The translations under genes and the position numbers were made by a program. From Ferriphaselus sp. R-1 (lineage in GTDB: Bacteria > Pseudomonadota > Gammaproteobacteria > Burkholderiales > Gallionellaceae), in the NCBI RefSeq assembly GCF_000746095.1, contig NZ_JQKP01000001.1:1-64000 (forward strand): DNA of 64,000 nucleotides, in the 5' to 3' direction. Every line of letters begins with the position of its first letter. Position 1 is the stretch's first letter. A model generated the notes under the pieces. That model did no database searches, was not told where the DNA came from, and saw only the letters and a program-made list of their open reading frames with translations. This document shows positions 51,157 through 61,444 of the stretch, one piece after another.

Positions 51157-52284
51157 CTAGACCTGGATCTCTTCTACCGCAAAGATGCGCCGATGTTCGC
51201 GGATGGCATAGCGGTCGGTCATTCCGGCAATGTAGTCGGCCACGGCGCGGGCGCGGTCCGCCTCGGCCTGGTGGGCGTATTGCGGCGGCAGTAATCGCGG
51301 GTCTTCCATGAAGGCGGCGAACAGGTCGGTGACGATGCGGCGCGCCTTGGCGCTCATGCGCATCACGCGGTAATGGCGGTACAGGTTGGAGTGCAGGAAG
51401 CGCTTCAGTTCGCGGTTCATCTCGCGCACTTCGGCACTGAAACCCACCAGAGACGGCGCGAGTCGTACCTCTTCCAGCGAACCGGGCTGGCAGGCGGCGA
51501 TGGCACGTTCGGTCTCCTGCATCAGATCGGTGACCAGGGTGTTGATCATGCGGCGGATGGTCTCGTGCACCACCCGGCGCTCGACTAGCTGCGGATGGGC
51601 CCGGCGTACTTCGTCCAGATGCCGCGCGAACAGGCGCACGGTGGCGAGTTGCTCCAGCGTGATGAGGCCGGAGCGCAGGCCGTCGTCCACATCATGGTTG
51701 TTGTAGGCCACTTCGTCGGCCAGGTTGGCGATCTGCGCTTCCAGCGTGGGGCGGCGATCAGCCAGGAATCGCCCAGCAACTTCGCCCAGCTGGCGGGCGT
51801 TGTCCAGCGAGCAATGCTTTAGGATGCCCTCGCGGGTCTCGAAGCACAGGTTCAGACCGTCGAATTCGGCATAGCGCTCTTCCAGCACGTCCACCACCCG
51901 CAGCGATTGCAGGTTGTGCTCGAAGCCGCCGTAGTTCGCCATGCACTCGTTCAGCGCCTCCTGCCCGGCATGGCCGAACGGCGTGTGGCCAAGATCGTGC
52001 GCCAGCGCCAGCGCCTCGGTGAGGTCTTCGTTCAGACGCAGCCGACGCGCCATCGAGCGGCCGATCTGGGCCACTTCGATGCTGTGGGTGAGCCGGGTGC
52101 GGAACAGGTCCCCCTCGTGGTTTACGAACACCTGAGTCTTGTATTCCAGCCGGCGGAAGGCGTTGGAATGGATGATGCGGTCGCGGTCGCGCTGGAACTC
52201 GCTGCGCCCTTCCGGCGCGGTTTCAGCGATACGCCGTCCGCGCGAGTTGGCGGCAGAAACGGCGTAAGGCGCAAGCTCAGCCAT
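51157..52284 (-). CDS. dgt: Deoxyguanosinetriphosphate triphosphohydrolase-like HD protein
   Basis: 375-aa HD-domain enzyme that cleaves dNTPs to nucleoside and triphosphate. The ligands appear as H in [12 protein letters not shown], the HD pair in [14 protein letters not shown], and a later Asp in [16 protein letters not shown]. It has the short type 2 form common outside enterobacteria. It overlaps aroB by 8 bases, ending the pil-aroKB-dgt gene order. Confidence 0.93.
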   Translation of the reverse strand: MAELAPYAVSAANSRGRRIAETAPEGRSEFQRDRDRIIHSNAFRRLEYKTQVFVNHEGDLFRTRLTHSIEVAQIGRSMARRLRLNEDLTEALALAHDLGHTPFGHAGQEALNECMANYGGFEHNLQSLRVVDVLEERYAEFDGLNLCFETREGILKHCSLDNARQLGEVAGRFLADRRPTLEAQIANLADEVAYNNHDVDDGLRSGLITLEQLATVRLFARHLDEVRRAHPQLVERRVVHETIRRMINTLVTDLMQETERAIAACQPGSLEEVRLAPSLVGFSAEVREMNRELKRFLHSNLYRHYRVMRMSAKARRIVTDLFAAFMEDPRLLPPQYAHQAEADRARAVADYIAGMTDRYAIREHRRIFAVEEIQV

Positions 52285-53356
52285 GGACGGCTTCCAGCGT
52301 CTGGCGCAATAGCTCGGACGGTGCTTCCGACACTACGGCGCGGCCTATGGATTTGAGCAGCACGAAGCGGATCTTGCCGCCCTCGACTTTCTTGTCCAGC
52401 CCCATCAGATCCAGATACTGCGCCACGCCCAGCTTGGGCGGGACGAGCGGCAGGCGGGCGCGCTCGAACAGGGCGCGGGTGCGCGCCACGTCGGCGGCGC
52501 TGATCCAGCCCAGCCGCTGCGACAGGTCAGCCGCCATCATCGTGCCCGCCGCCACCGCCGCGCCGTGCAGCCACACGCCGTAGCCGCAGCCGTTCTCGAT
52601 GGCGTGGCCGAAGGTGTGGCCGAGATTGAGCAGGGCGCGCTCGCCGGATTCGCGTTCGTCGGCGGCCACCACCTCGGCCTTGTTCTGGCAACTGCGCGCG
52701 ATGGCTTCCTGCAATGCCGCCGGGTCACGCGCCAGCAGCGCTTCCATGTTGGCCTCCAGCCACTCCAGAAACGGCAAGTCGCGGATCAGGCCGTATTTGA
52801 TGACTTCGGCCAGCCCAGCGGAGAGTTCCTCGTCCGGCAGGGTGTTGAGCGTGTCGGTGTCGGCGATCACGGCCTTGGGCTGGTAGAACGCGCCTATCAT
52901 GTTCTTGCCCAGCGGGTGGTTGATGCCGGTCTTGCCGCCGACCGAGGAATCGACTTGCGATAGCAGCGTGGTCGGAATCTGGATGAAGGGCACGCCGCGC
53001 AGATAGGTGGCGGCGGCGTAGCCGGTCATGTCGCCGATGACCCCGCCGCCCAGCGCGATCAGCGGCGTACTGCGCTCGCAGCGGTGGGTCAGCAGCGCGT
53101 CATAGATCAGGTTCAGCGTCTCGGCGGTCTTGTATTCCTCGCCGTCGGGCAGGATCACCGGCAGCACGCTCACGCCGTTGGCTTCCAGCAGCCCCTGCAC
53201 CTGCGCCAGATACAGCGGCGCGACGGTGGTATTGGTGACGATGGCGCAGCGCTTCTTGGGCAGGTGCGGCAGCAGCAGTTCGGCACGACTCAACAGACCA
53301 CGGCCGATATGGATGGGATAGGAGCGTTCGGCCAGGCCGACGGTCAGGGTTTGCAT
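52277..53356 (-). CDS. aroB: 3-dehydroquinate synthase
   Basis: 359-aa NAD- and metal-dependent enzyme of the shikimate pathway, turning DAHP into 3-dehydroquinate. Motifs: [40 protein letters not shown], and the zinc-binding histidines in [11 protein letters not shown]. It overlaps aroK by 13 bases and dgt by 8 bases, so the three are coupled. Confidence 0.96.
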   Translation of the reverse strand: MQTLTVGLAERSYPIHIGRGLLSRAELLLPHLPKKRCAIVTNTTVAPLYLAQVQGLLEANGVSVLPVILPDGEEYKTAETLNLIYDALLTHRCERSTPLIALGGGVIGDMTGYAAATYLRGVPFIQIPTTLLSQVDSSVGGKTGINHPLGKNMIGAFYQPKAVIADTDTLNTLPDEELSAGLAEVIKYGLIRDLPFLEWLEANMEALLARDPAALQEAIARSCQNKAEVVAADERESGERALLNLGHTFGHAIENGCGYGVWLHGAAVAAGTMMAADLSQRLGWISAADVARTRALFERARLPLVPPKLGVAQYLDLMGLDKKVEGGKIRFVLLKSIGRAVVSEAPSELLRQTLEAVHG

Positions 53357-53919
53357 GGTTCGCTTCCGTTGAGGGGCGATAGCCCCAGTTTCTTGATCAG
53401 TTCGGAGACCAGCGTCTGCACGCCTTGCTTGCCGGTGAGGACGATCAGGTCGGCGACTTCGGTGTAGAGCGGGTCGCGCTGGCTCAGCAGTTCCTGCAAT
53501 TTTGCGCGCGGGTCAGCGGTTTGCAGCAGGGGGCGGTTGCGGTCGTGGCGGGTGCGCTGCCAGAGTTCGTGGAGCGAGCCTTTCAGATAGACGACCACTC
53601 CGTTCTCGCGTATCTCGCCCCGGTTCTCGGGGCGGATCACGGCACCACCGCCAGTGGCCAGGATGATGTCGTTGCGTTGCATCAAGTCATGGATGACGCC
53701 GCTCTCGCGGCGGCGGAAGCCTTCCTCGCCTTCGACCTCGAAGATATGCGGGATGGAAACGCCGGTGCGGCGCTGGATCTCGTCATCGCTATCGATGAAA
53801 GTCTTGCCCAGCTGGCGCGCTAGACACTTGCCGACGGTGGTCTTGCCTGCGCCCATCATGCCGACCAGAACGACATTGCCGGACGTGCGCTTGGGGTGAG
53901 GTGTGGTTTCTGATCGCAT
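53344..53919 (-). CDS. aroK: Shikimate kinase
   Basis: 191-aa P-loop kinase that phosphorylates shikimate at O-3. Walker A is [11 protein letters not shown], the shikimate site [11 protein letters not shown], the GGG motif ATGGGAVIR, and the LID region [11 protein letters not shown]. It lies downstream of pilQ, with a terminator between them, and upstream of aroB, the usual order in type IV-piliated proteobacteria. Confidence 0.95.
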   Translation of the reverse strand: MRSETTPHPKRTSGNVVLVGMMGAGKTTVGKCLARQLGKTFIDSDDEIQRRTGVSIPHIFEVEGEEGFRRRESGVIHDLMQRNDIILATGGGAVIRPENRGEIRENGVVVYLKGSLHELWQRTRHDRNRPLLQTADPRAKLQELLSQRDPLYTEVADLIVLTGKQGVQTLVSELIKKLGLSPLNGSEPCKP

Positions 53920-53958
53920 GGGGGCGAATTGTAACGAAAAGCACCCGCGCCGAGAAAC

Positions 53959-53986
53959 AAAAAGCCCGCAAACAGTATGCGGGCTT
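53959..53986 (-). terminator. Terminator after pilQ
   Basis: AAGCCCGCA and TGCGGGCTT form a hairpin with a T-run on the minus strand (53959-53963). It separates the pil operon from aroKB-dgt, which must then be partly expressed from their own promoter or by read-through. Confidence 0.75.
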
Positions 53987-54012
53987 CTGTGGAGTCGGGC
54001 GACAAGTACGGG

Positions 54013-56121
54013 TCAGCGCAGGTTCAGGCTATCCTTGAGCACCTTGGGGGACAGGAAGATCAACAGCTCGCCCTTGTCGTCCTGCCGTTTGGTGTTCTTG
54101 AACAGATGGCCGAGCACCGGCACATCGCCCAGCAGCGGCACCTTGTTGATGGTGGTGATGTCGGTCTGGGTATGCACGCCGCCTATCATCACCGTGCCGC
54201 CGTTCTCCACCAGAACTTGGGTCTCCACCTTGTTGGTGTCCACGGTAGGTACGCCCTGCACGTACAAGGTGCCGACCGTGTCCTTGTTGATGGTGACGTT
54301 CATGATGACGTTCTCGTCCGGGGTGATCTGCGGCTTCACCTTGAGCTGCAGCGCGGCTTTCTTGAAGGCGATGGTCGGAGGGGCACCGACAGCGGAGATG
54401 GTCTGGTACGGGATCTCGGTGCCCTGTTCGATGATCGCTTCCTTCTGGTCGGCGGTCACCACACGCGGGCTAGAGATGATGCGTCCCTTGCCATCGGTTT
54501 CGGAGGCGGTGATCTCCAGCGAGAGCAGCTTGCTCAGCCCCTTGTTGAACAGCAGCATGGAGAACGTGCCCGCTGCGTTCGCTACCGGCAGGTTGACGTT
54601 GGGCGTGTTGGCGTTGGCCGTGAACGTGCCGCCTGCCACGCCGTTGATCGGGTTGATCACCCCCGCCGGTGCGATGACCTGATTGGCACCGATGTTGCCG
54701 CGCACGTTGCCGCCGCCGATGATGTCGGTCGAGCCGTAACCCAAGCGTGCGCCGAGGTTGCGGCCAAACTTGTTCGAGGCCTCGATGATGCGTGCCTCGA
54801 TCATCACTTGCCGTACCGGTACGTCAATCTGCTTGATGAGGCTGCGTACGGACTCCAGTTGCGCGGCGGTGTCCTGCACGAAGATGGTGTTGGTGCGGGC
54901 ATCGACCACCGCGCTGCCGCGCTTGGACAGGATGCGCTGCTTGTCATTCGACAGGATGCCGGCTACGGCATCGGCTTGTTGGTAGTTCAGCTGGAAGCTC
55001 TCGGTGTGTACCGATTCCAGGTCGGAGATCTCCTGCTTGGCGGTGAGTGCCAGCTTCTCTTTGGCGGCCAGTTCTTCGCGCGGGGCGATCTGGACCACAT
55101 TGCCGTGACGGCGCATGTCCAGCCCACGACTCTGCATGATGATGTCCAGTGCCTGATCCCATGGCACCTCTTTCAGGCGCAGCGTCAGGTTGCCGGTCAC
55201 CGAGTCGCTGATCACGATGTTCATATTGGTAAAGTCGGCGATGACGTTGAGTGCCTCGCGTACCGTGATGTTCTGGAAGTTCAGGGATAGCTTCTCGCCG
55301 CTGTAGGCGCCCGCTCTGGCCAGTTTGTTGGGATCTTCCACCACGGGCTTGATCTCGACCACGAAACGGTCATCGGTCTGATAGCTGGCATATTCCCACT
55401 GGCCCTTGGGTTCGATCAGCATGTGTGCGCCATCGCCCTGCGTGTAGGTGTCTATCTTTTGCACCGGCGTGCCGAAATCGACCACGTCCAAGGTGTTCTG
55501 GAGGTTGGTCGGCAACTGGGTCTTGCCGAAGTCGATCAGCAGGTTGCGCCCTTGACGGCGCACGTCGATGCCGATGTTCACATCGGACAGATCGACCTGG
55601 ATGCGGCCCTCGCCATTCTTGCCACGGCGGAAATCGATGTTGCGCAAGCTGTGACGCTGGCCGGCAGAGGCGCTCTCGGGCATGAAGCGCGAATTGCTGC
55701 TGGCGGTCGGAGCCGAAGTCTGTAAGGAGATCAGGTAGTCGTTACCCACCAGCTTGGTGCTGTAGGGGAGCGCACGGTTGAGATTGAGGATGAGGCGGGT
55801 ACGGTCCTCGCCCTGAACGACCTCGACGTTACGCAAATCACCTTGGCTCATCGATAGTTCCGGGTTGGCAAGCTGATTAGCCGTTCCCATGAAATCGACG
55901 ATGATGCGGGAGGGACCGTCGACGCTGAAACTTTCGGGGAGACGGGCAGGGGTCTTGCTCAGGCTGACCTTGACGACCAGTATGCCGGGGTCGGCTGCAT
56001 CGGTGGCGATGGCTTGCAGGCCGTTCTGCCAGTCTGCGGCAAAGGCGTTGGCGGTGCCCAGCAGCAGTGCGGACATCGCGCACTGCGCGAGCCGTGTCTT
56101 TATCTTGTCGAACAATCTCAT
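54013..56121 (-). CDS. pilQ: Type IV pilus secretin PilQ
   Basis: 702-aa outer-membrane secretin through which the pilus passes. After a signal peptide (ending AFA) come AMIN domains that bind peptidoglycan (about residues 30-260). N0/N1 domains follow (LSLNFQNITVREALNVIADF; VPVRQVMIEARIIEASNKFG), then the secretin core ending with EVQVLVENGGTVMIGGVHTQ-like VETQVLVENGGTVMIGG and VPLLGDVPVLGHLF. The start at 56121 has GGGAG upstream. It is the last gene of pilMNOPQ. Confidence 0.95.
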   Translation of the reverse strand: MRLFDKIKTRLAQCAMSALLLGTANAFAADWQNGLQAIATDAADPGILVVKVSLSKTPARLPESFSVDGPSRIIVDFMGTANQLANPELSMSQGDLRNVEVVQGEDRTRLILNLNRALPYSTKLVGNDYLISLQTSAPTASSNSRFMPESASAGQRHSLRNIDFRRGKNGEGRIQVDLSDVNIGIDVRRQGRNLLIDFGKTQLPTNLQNTLDVVDFGTPVQKIDTYTQGDGAHMLIEPKGQWEYASYQTDDRFVVEIKPVVEDPNKLARAGAYSGEKLSLNFQNITVREALNVIADFTNMNIVISDSVTGNLTLRLKEVPWDQALDIIMQSRGLDMRRHGNVVQIAPREELAAKEKLALTAKQEISDLESVHTESFQLNYQQADAVAGILSNDKQRILSKRGSAVVDARTNTIFVQDTAAQLESVRSLIKQIDVPVRQVMIEARIIEASNKFGRNLGARLGYGSTDIIGGGNVRGNIGANQVIAPAGVINPINGVAGGTFTANANTPNVNLPVANAAGTFSMLLFNKGLSKLLSLEITASETDGKGRIISSPRVVTADQKEAIIEQGTEIPYQTISAVGAPPTIAFKKAALQLKVKPQITPDENVIMNVTINKDTVGTLYVQGVPTVDTNKVETQVLVENGGTVMIGGVHTQTDITTINKVPLLGDVPVLGHLFKNTKRQDDKGELLIFLSPKVLKDSLNLR

Positions 56122-56134
56122 ATCGAACTCCCGT

Positions 56135-56641
56135 TCATTCCACCAGTTGCAGCGCGCTCTGACGTTCAGACCAATCGCCGCCACTGTCCTGTACCACTTC
56201 CCGGACCAGGATCTCGACCTCGCTTACCGAGACGATCTTGCCGTAGTTCTGGCCCATGTAATTGCCTGCATGGACGTGGTGTATGCGTCCGTCCGGCGCG
56301 CGTACCACCGCATAGCCGGTCTTGCCCATCTGGAAATAGCCGACCATCTTCAGGCTCTCCAGCGGATATTCTTCCAGCATCTCATGGTGTCGGTTCAGAT
56401 CCGGCTCGTTCAGGCCGGGATGCTCGCCCGGCCTGAGTCCTGCCTTGCGTGGCTTGAACGGATCGGGCAGGTTGTCCGTGTTGTCGTAGCTGAACGCCTG
56501 GTAGGGCTTGGCCTCGGGAGGCGGGCTGACCTTGCCGCGCATACCCTCGCTCGACTTCTCCACGAAATCCCTGAGGTCGGGAAACTCGTCGCCTGCACAC
56601 GCGGTTAGCAGAAGCGCGAACAACGGGGCCAGCCACTTCAT
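56135..56641 (-). CDS. pilP: Type IV pilus lipoprotein PilP
   Basis: 168-aa inner-membrane lipoprotein with a lipobox (LLLTAC, Cys15). It links the PilN/PilO dimer to PilQ. The N-terminal part is flexible (DLRDFVEKSSEGMRGKV) and the C-terminal HR domain is a small beta sandwich (YPLESLKMVGYFQMGKTGYAVV). It overlaps pilO by 4 bases. Confidence 0.92.
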   Translation of the reverse strand: MKWLAPLFALLLTACAGDEFPDLRDFVEKSSEGMRGKVSPPPEAKPYQAFSYDNTDNLPDPFKPRKAGLRPGEHPGLNEPDLNRHHEMLEEYPLESLKMVGYFQMGKTGYAVVRAPDGRIHHVHAGNYMGQNYGKIVSVSEVEILVREVVQDSGGDWSERQSALQLVE

Positions 56642-57267
56642 TTTGCCCCTCCCGCAGCCTTGGCGGCTTTCTTCTGTGCGGCGACTTCGGCATCGTCCAG
56701 ATAGCGATAGGTCTTCGCTGTGGCATCCATCCCCAGCACGCCGGAGCTGTTCTGGCTGATGGCGATGTCGTTGAGCGTGACGATGCGCGAGAGCTGCGCA
56801 AGGTCGCTGGAGAAATGGCCGATGTCGTCGTAACTCCCAGTGACGCGTATGGCGATGGGCTGTTCGGCGAACACGCCGGTGATCACTTCGGGCGCGGGCC
56901 GGAACAGTTCGAACTGCAGGCCGCGTCCCAGGCCGGCCTGATTGATGTCGGTCAGCAGGGCATCCATCTCTGATTTGTTCGGGAGTTGTTTGAGCAAGGC
57001 CCCGAACGACTGCTCGGTCGCCTGCATCTGCTTCTTGAGGAGGTCAAGATTGATGGCCTGCCCTTTCTTTTCCAGGAACACGCTCTTGAGCGTAGTTTCC
57101 TCAGCTTGGTAGGCGCTCAAGGTATCCCATTGGCTTTGCCAGTCGAGCAATGCGCCGAGAACGATTACCAGCAGGAAGATCAGGCTCAGCGAGAACAGTT
57201 TGACCGACTGCGGCCATTCGCCGGGGGTCTTGGGATTGACCGCTTTCAATTCGTCGAGCAATTTCAT
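56638..57267 (-). CDS. pilO: Type IV pilus alignment protein PilO
   Basis: 209-aa bitopic membrane protein: one TM helix near residues 25-43 (LFSLSLIFLLVIVLGALL), a coiled coil (about 55-95), then a ferredoxin-like periplasmic domain (LQFELFRPAPEVITGVFAEQ). It pairs with PilN. Four-base overlaps with both neighbours indicate tight coupling. Confidence 0.92.
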   Translation of the reverse strand: MKLLDELKAVNPKTPGEWPQSVKLFSLSLIFLLVIVLGALLDWQSQWDTLSAYQAEETTLKSVFLEKKGQAINLDLLKKQMQATEQSFGALLKQLPNKSEMDALLTDINQAGLGRGLQFELFRPAPEVITGVFAEQPIAIRVTGSYDDIGHFSSDLAQLSRIVTLNDIAISQNSSGVLGMDATAKTYRYLDDAEVAAQKKAAKAAGGAK

Positions 57268-57848
57268 GGCTGCCCTCGGCGTTTGTCGTCAGTGACCTTG
57301 CCGGACTCTGCATGGGTCAGGTTGAAGTTCAGCGAGAACTCATTGGTCCGGACATTGTTGTTCACGGAAGCGTGGATGTCGACCAGCACCGGTGAATCCA
57401 GCCAGGGCGAGTCTTCGATGGAGCGCATCAGCGTGGAGACCCGGCCATTGGACTGGGCATAGCCTGCCAGGCTGATCTGCTTTCCCGTTTGTTTCAGGGA
57501 TTTGATATACACCCCTTCGGGCAGCAGCCGCAACATCTGGTCGAGCAGATGTACCACGTCGGCGCGGGTACTTTGCAGGTCTTCGACCACGGTCTTGCGT
57601 GCCATCAGCGAGTTGCTTTGTTCGCGCAACTGCCGGATGTCGGCAATTTGCGCATCGAGTACGGCGATCTCTTGCTTGAGGTAGTTATTGCGCCGTTCCT
57701 GGTAATCGATCCTGGTGCCTATCGCCAGATGGATGATGCCAACGATCACCAGGCCCGACAACGCGGCCAGCGCGCTCAGAGCGATGAACTCATTCTGGCG
57801 GGCACGCCGCTTTTCCGCACGGTGTGGCAGGAGATTGATGCGGATCAT
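57264..57848 (-). CDS. pilN: Type IV pilus alignment protein PilN
   Basis: 194-aa protein that starts with the PilM-binding peptide (MIRINLLPHR). A TM helix at about 24-46 and a coiled coil (ERRNNYLKQEIAVLDAQIAD) precede a small periplasmic domain. The INLLP motif is diagnostic. It overlaps pilM and pilO by 4 bases each. Confidence 0.94.
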   Translation of the reverse strand: MIRINLLPHRAEKRRARQNEFIALSALAALSGLVIVGIIHLAIGTRIDYQERRNNYLKQEIAVLDAQIADIRQLREQSNSLMARKTVVEDLQSTRADVVHLLDQMLRLLPEGVYIKSLKQTGKQISLAGYAQSNGRVSTLMRSIEDSPWLDSPVLVDIHASVNNNVRTNEFSLNFNLTHAESGKVTDDKRRGQP

Positions 57849-58933
57849 GATGGATCGAACCTCCGTAGCGCCAGCCCGCAGGCGACCAGCAGAGAGGGCG
57901 CATCCACCTGCAACTGGCGCTGGTTGATGCGTTTCGACAAGCTCATGCGGGCGAAGGGGTTGGCCAGTTCGGTGGCGATGCCGGTCTGCTTGCCTATGGC
58001 TGCGGCCAAACCTTCGACGCTCGCGCTTCCCCCGGCCAGGATCAGCTGGCCGATGTCGTTGTAGGGGGACGAGCTGTAGAAGAACTGCAGGGCGCGCATC
58101 ACCTCCATGGCGACGTTCTCGCGGAACGGTTCGAGGACTTCGGTGATGTAGTTTTCGGGCAGTCCGCCTTTTCGTTTGGCGATCTCGGCCTCTTCGGGAG
58201 AAAGCTCGAAGAGGGTCTGTATCTGCCGGCTGAGCAACTCTCCGCCGATCTGCTGGTCGCGCGAGTAGACCGACTCACCGTCCTTGAATACGCTGACGTT
58301 GGTGGCATGGGCCCCCATATCCACCAGGGCGGTGAGGGAACCTTCGCTGCCGGGGGAAGCGGAGATCAGGTTGAATGCCACTTGTTCGGCGAACGACTCG
58401 ACATCGATGATGGTCGCTTTCAACCCGGCTGATTGCGCTGCGGCCACGCGGTCTTCGACATTGGCTTTGCGTGACGCGGCCAGGAAGACCACGATCTCGT
58501 CGGCGTTGCCGGGAGCCGGGCCGAGCACCTGAAAATCCAGATTGACCTCGTCCATGGCGAAAGGGATGTATTGACTGGCCTCGGCTTCGATCTGCAGCTC
58601 CATGACCTCCTCATCCAGTCCGGCGGGTAGCAGGATGCGGCGGGTGATGACTGCCGAAGCAGGCAAGGCCATGCAGACGTTGCGGGTGTGCGTGCCGAGA
58701 CGGTTCCATACCCGCGCCAAACTGGCCGACACCGCATCGAGATCGTTGATGGCACCATCCACGATGGCCTCCCTTGGCAGGGGTTCGATGGCGTAGTGCT
58801 CCAGTTGATAGGTGTTGCCGCTCTTGCTCAGTTCGACCAGTTTGATGGCAGACGAGCCGATATCCACCCCCATCAGCGGGCGTGAGCGGTCATTCAGGAA
58901 ACTTGGCTTAAAGTCGATTTTTCCGTTAAACAT
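57845..58933 (-). CDS. pilM: Type IV pilus actin-like ATPase PilM
   Basis: 362-aa cytoplasmic actin/FtsA-like protein that binds the PilN N-terminus and anchors the assembly complex. Nucleotide-site motifs: MGVDIGSSAIKLVELS, LVDMGAHATNVSVF and ILAGGSASVEGLAAAI. The start at 58933 fits the family; the upstream ATG at 58978 adds unrelated residues. It is the first gene of the pil operon and is divergent from mrcA. Confidence 0.93.
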   Translation of the reverse strand: MFNGKIDFKPSFLNDRSRPLMGVDIGSSAIKLVELSKSGNTYQLEHYAIEPLPREAIVDGAINDLDAVSASLARVWNRLGTHTRNVCMALPASAVITRRILLPAGLDEEVMELQIEAEASQYIPFAMDEVNLDFQVLGPAPGNADEIVVFLAASRKANVEDRVAAAQSAGLKATIIDVESFAEQVAFNLISASPGSEGSLTALVDMGAHATNVSVFKDGESVYSRDQQIGGELLSRQIQTLFELSPEEAEIAKRKGGLPENYITEVLEPFRENVAMEVMRALQFFYSSSPYNDIGQLILAGGSASVEGLAAAIGKQTGIATELANPFARMSLSKRINQRQLQVDAPSLLVACGLALRRFDPS

Positions 58934-59143
58934 GGGCCAAGGGGCAACGGATTGTAATTGTGCGGGGCATCCTAACAACTTCCTTTAGGTGTGTAAATAT
59001 AGCATTCGGACTTTATTCGATTTTCTGTGCGATTAACGTACATCATCCCGGCATCACGAAGAACGTATCGGCGTGTATTTCCGTATCTTGAGGCGGCTTA
59101 GTCGATATAATCCGACGCAGTCCATTCCTGATGACTGTGCGCC
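58934..59143. promoter_or_regulatory. Divergent pilM/mrcA promoter region
   Basis: 210 bases with a perfect TATAAT at 59106-59111 toward mrcA. A -35 box at the usual spacing is not clear (TTGAGG is only 12 bases upstream). AT-rich sequence at 58985-59040 would serve pilM, but I cannot place its boxes. Confidence 0.45.
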
Positions 59144-61444
59144 ATGACTTCACGCTGGTGGTTCTACCCCGCTCTTGTTGCCCTAACCGCCGTTCTTGTG
59201 CCCGCGTTGATCCTGGGGTTCGCGGCCATCATGACCTACCCGACCCTGCCCTCGCTGGAGGTGTTGACCGACTATCGCCCCAAGGTCCCGTTGCGGGTAT
59301 ATAGCGCCGATGGAGCGCTGCTGGGTGAGTTCGGCGAAGAGCGCCGGGCGCTGGTCAAGATCGACGATGTGCCTGATCTGATGAAGAAATCCATCCTGGC
59401 GGCGGAAGATGACCGGTTCTATCAGCATGGCGGTGTGGATTATCTCGGGGTGCTGCGCGCGGCGCTGTCCAACTTCACCTCCGACTCGAAGCAAGGGGCC
59501 AGCACCATCACCATGCAGGTGGCGCGCAACTTCTTCCTGACCAAGGAAAAGACCGTCACCCGCAAGTTCAACGAGATGCTGCTGGCGTTCAAGATCGAAC
59601 ATAGTTTGAGCAAGAACGAGATATTCCAGCTGTATCTCAACCAGATATATCTGGGGCAGCGTGCCTACGGTTTCGCCGCTGCGGCGCAGATCTATTTCGG
59701 CAAGACGCTGGATCAGCTCACACCTGCCGAGATGGCGATGCTGGCTGGGTTGCCCAAGGCCCCGTCTGCCTACAATCCGGTGGCCAACCCGAAGCGTGCC
59801 AAGCTGCGCCAGATGTACGTGTTGCGGCGCATGCACGAATTGAAGTTCATCGACGATGCCCAGTATTCGGCAGCGCAGGACGAGCCGCTGCACGTCAAGC
59901 ATGGTTTCCAGTCGTTCTCCGTGCGCGCCGATTTCCTGTCCGAGATGGTTCGTCAGGAGGTGTATGACCGCTTCCAGGAGGCGACCTATACCCAGGGCTA
60001 TCGCGTCTATACCACCATCCGTCAGGCCGACCAGCAGGCAGCCTACGAGTCGGTGCGTCGCGGTGTGATCGATTACGACCATCGCCACGGCTATCGTGGC
60101 CCGGAAGGGTTCGTGAACATCAGCCAGAGTGGCGAAGAGGCTCTTGAGGATGCGCTACAGGAGGTGAGCGAGGGCGACGATCTGCTGCCGGCCATCGTGC
60201 AGCGCATAGGCGCAAACTCCGTCACGGCGTACTGCCGGGGAGGCGAGGTCGCCGAGATCAGCGGCGATGGCCTCAAGTTCGCCCAGCGTGCGCTCAGCGA
60301 GAAGACTCCGCCCAGCCAGCGCATCCGTGTCGGCTCCATCATCCGCGTACAGCGCAACGACAAGGGCGCATGGCAGATCACCCAGTTGCCGCAAGTGGAA
60401 GCAGCCTTCGTTTCGGCCAGCCCGCAGACGGGGGCCATCTTCGCGCTGGTGGGCGGTTTTGATTTCACCCGCAACAAGTTCAATCACATCACCCAGGCCT
60501 GGCGGCAGCCCGGTTCCAGCATCAAGCCCTTCATCTATTCGGCAGCGCTGGAGAAGGGCATCACCCCGGCCACCATCTTCCAGGATGCACCGCTGACCTT
60601 TGATGCTGCGCAGACCGGCAGCGAGGCTTGGTCACCCAAGAACTTCGACGGCAAGTTCGATGGCCCGATGCGCGTACGGGAGGCGCTGACCAAATCCAAG
60701 AACCTGGTGACGGTGCGCATCATGCAGGCGATTACGCCGGAATATGCGCGCGAGCATCTGGCCCGTTTCGGCTTCGATCCGGAGAAACACCCGCCTTACC
60801 TGACCACCGCCTTGGGTGCTGGCTCGGTCACGCCGATGCAGATGCTGGTCGGCTATTCCACCTTCGCCAATGGCGGCTACCGTATCGCGCCGTATTTCAT
60901 CGACCGCATCGAGGACGGCAAGGGCAAGGTGTTGAGCCGTGCCAAACCTGTGGTGGCCGGGGAAGGGGCCGAGCAGGTGATCGATGTGCGCAACTCCTTC
61001 ACCATGGTCAGCATGATGCAGGATGTGGTGCGGCGCGGTACGGCGACCCGCGCCATGCAGTTGGGGAGGCACGATCTGGCGGGCAAGACCGGCACCACCA
61101 GCGACTCGATGGATGCCTGGTTCTGCGGCTTCCAGCCTTCGCTGGTCGGAATCTCCTGGATAGGCTTCGATACGCCGCGTACGCTGGGAGAGAAAGAGAC
61201 CGGCGGCGTGGCGGCCTTGCCGATCTGGATGGGTTACATGGCCAAGGCGCTCAAGGATGTGCCCGAAGTCGAATACCAGATGCCCGAGGGACTGGTGGCA
61301 GTGCAGATCAATAACAGCGGACATCGCGATGCCAGCGGCGGATTGACCGAGTATTTCTACGAGGAACATGCTCCGGGCGAGTCCCTGCTGGACTCGATCG
61401 CCAAGCCGTTGGAGGACCTCAAGGACAAGCTGTTCAACCCATGA
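59144..61444 (+). CDS. mrcA: Penicillin-binding protein 1A
   Basis: 766-aa bifunctional peptidoglycan synthase. A membrane anchor at residues 7-30 is followed by the GT51 glycosyltransferase domain (AEDDRFYQHGGVDYLG, RNFFLTKEKTVTRKFNEML). An OB-type middle region precedes the transpeptidase with the active serine in GSSIKPF, then SKN and KTGTTS. Placement divergent from pilM is common in proteobacteria. The downstream gene overlaps by 4 bases. Confidence 0.95.
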   Translation: MTSRWWFYPALVALTAVLVPALILGFAAIMTYPTLPSLEVLTDYRPKVPLRVYSADGALLGEFGEERRALVKIDDVPDLMKKSILAAEDDRFYQHGGVDYLGVLRAALSNFTSDSKQGASTITMQVARNFFLTKEKTVTRKFNEMLLAFKIEHSLSKNEIFQLYLNQIYLGQRAYGFAAAAQIYFGKTLDQLTPAEMAMLAGLPKAPSAYNPVANPKRAKLRQMYVLRRMHELKFIDDAQYSAAQDEPLHVKHGFQSFSVRADFLSEMVRQEVYDRFQEATYTQGYRVYTTIRQADQQAAYESVRRGVIDYDHRHGYRGPEGFVNISQSGEEALEDALQEVSEGDDLLPAIVQRIGANSVTAYCRGGEVAEISGDGLKFAQRALSEKTPPSQRIRVGSIIRVQRNDKGAWQITQLPQVEAAFVSASPQTGAIFALVGGFDFTRNKFNHITQAWRQPGSSIKPFIYSAALEKGITPATIFQDAPLTFDAAQTGSEAWSPKNFDGKFDGPMRVREALTKSKNLVTVRIMQAITPEYAREHLARFGFDPEKHPPYLTTALGAGSVTPMQMLVGYSTFANGGYRIAPYFIDRIEDGKGKVLSRAKPVVAGEGAEQVIDVRNSFTMVSMMQDVVRRGTATRAMQLGRHDLAGKTGTTSDSMDAWFCGFQPSLVGISWIGFDTPRTLGEKETGGVAALPIWMGYMAKALKDVPEVEYQMPEGLVAVQINNSGHRDASGGLTEYFYEEHAPGESLLDSIAKPLEDLKDKLFNP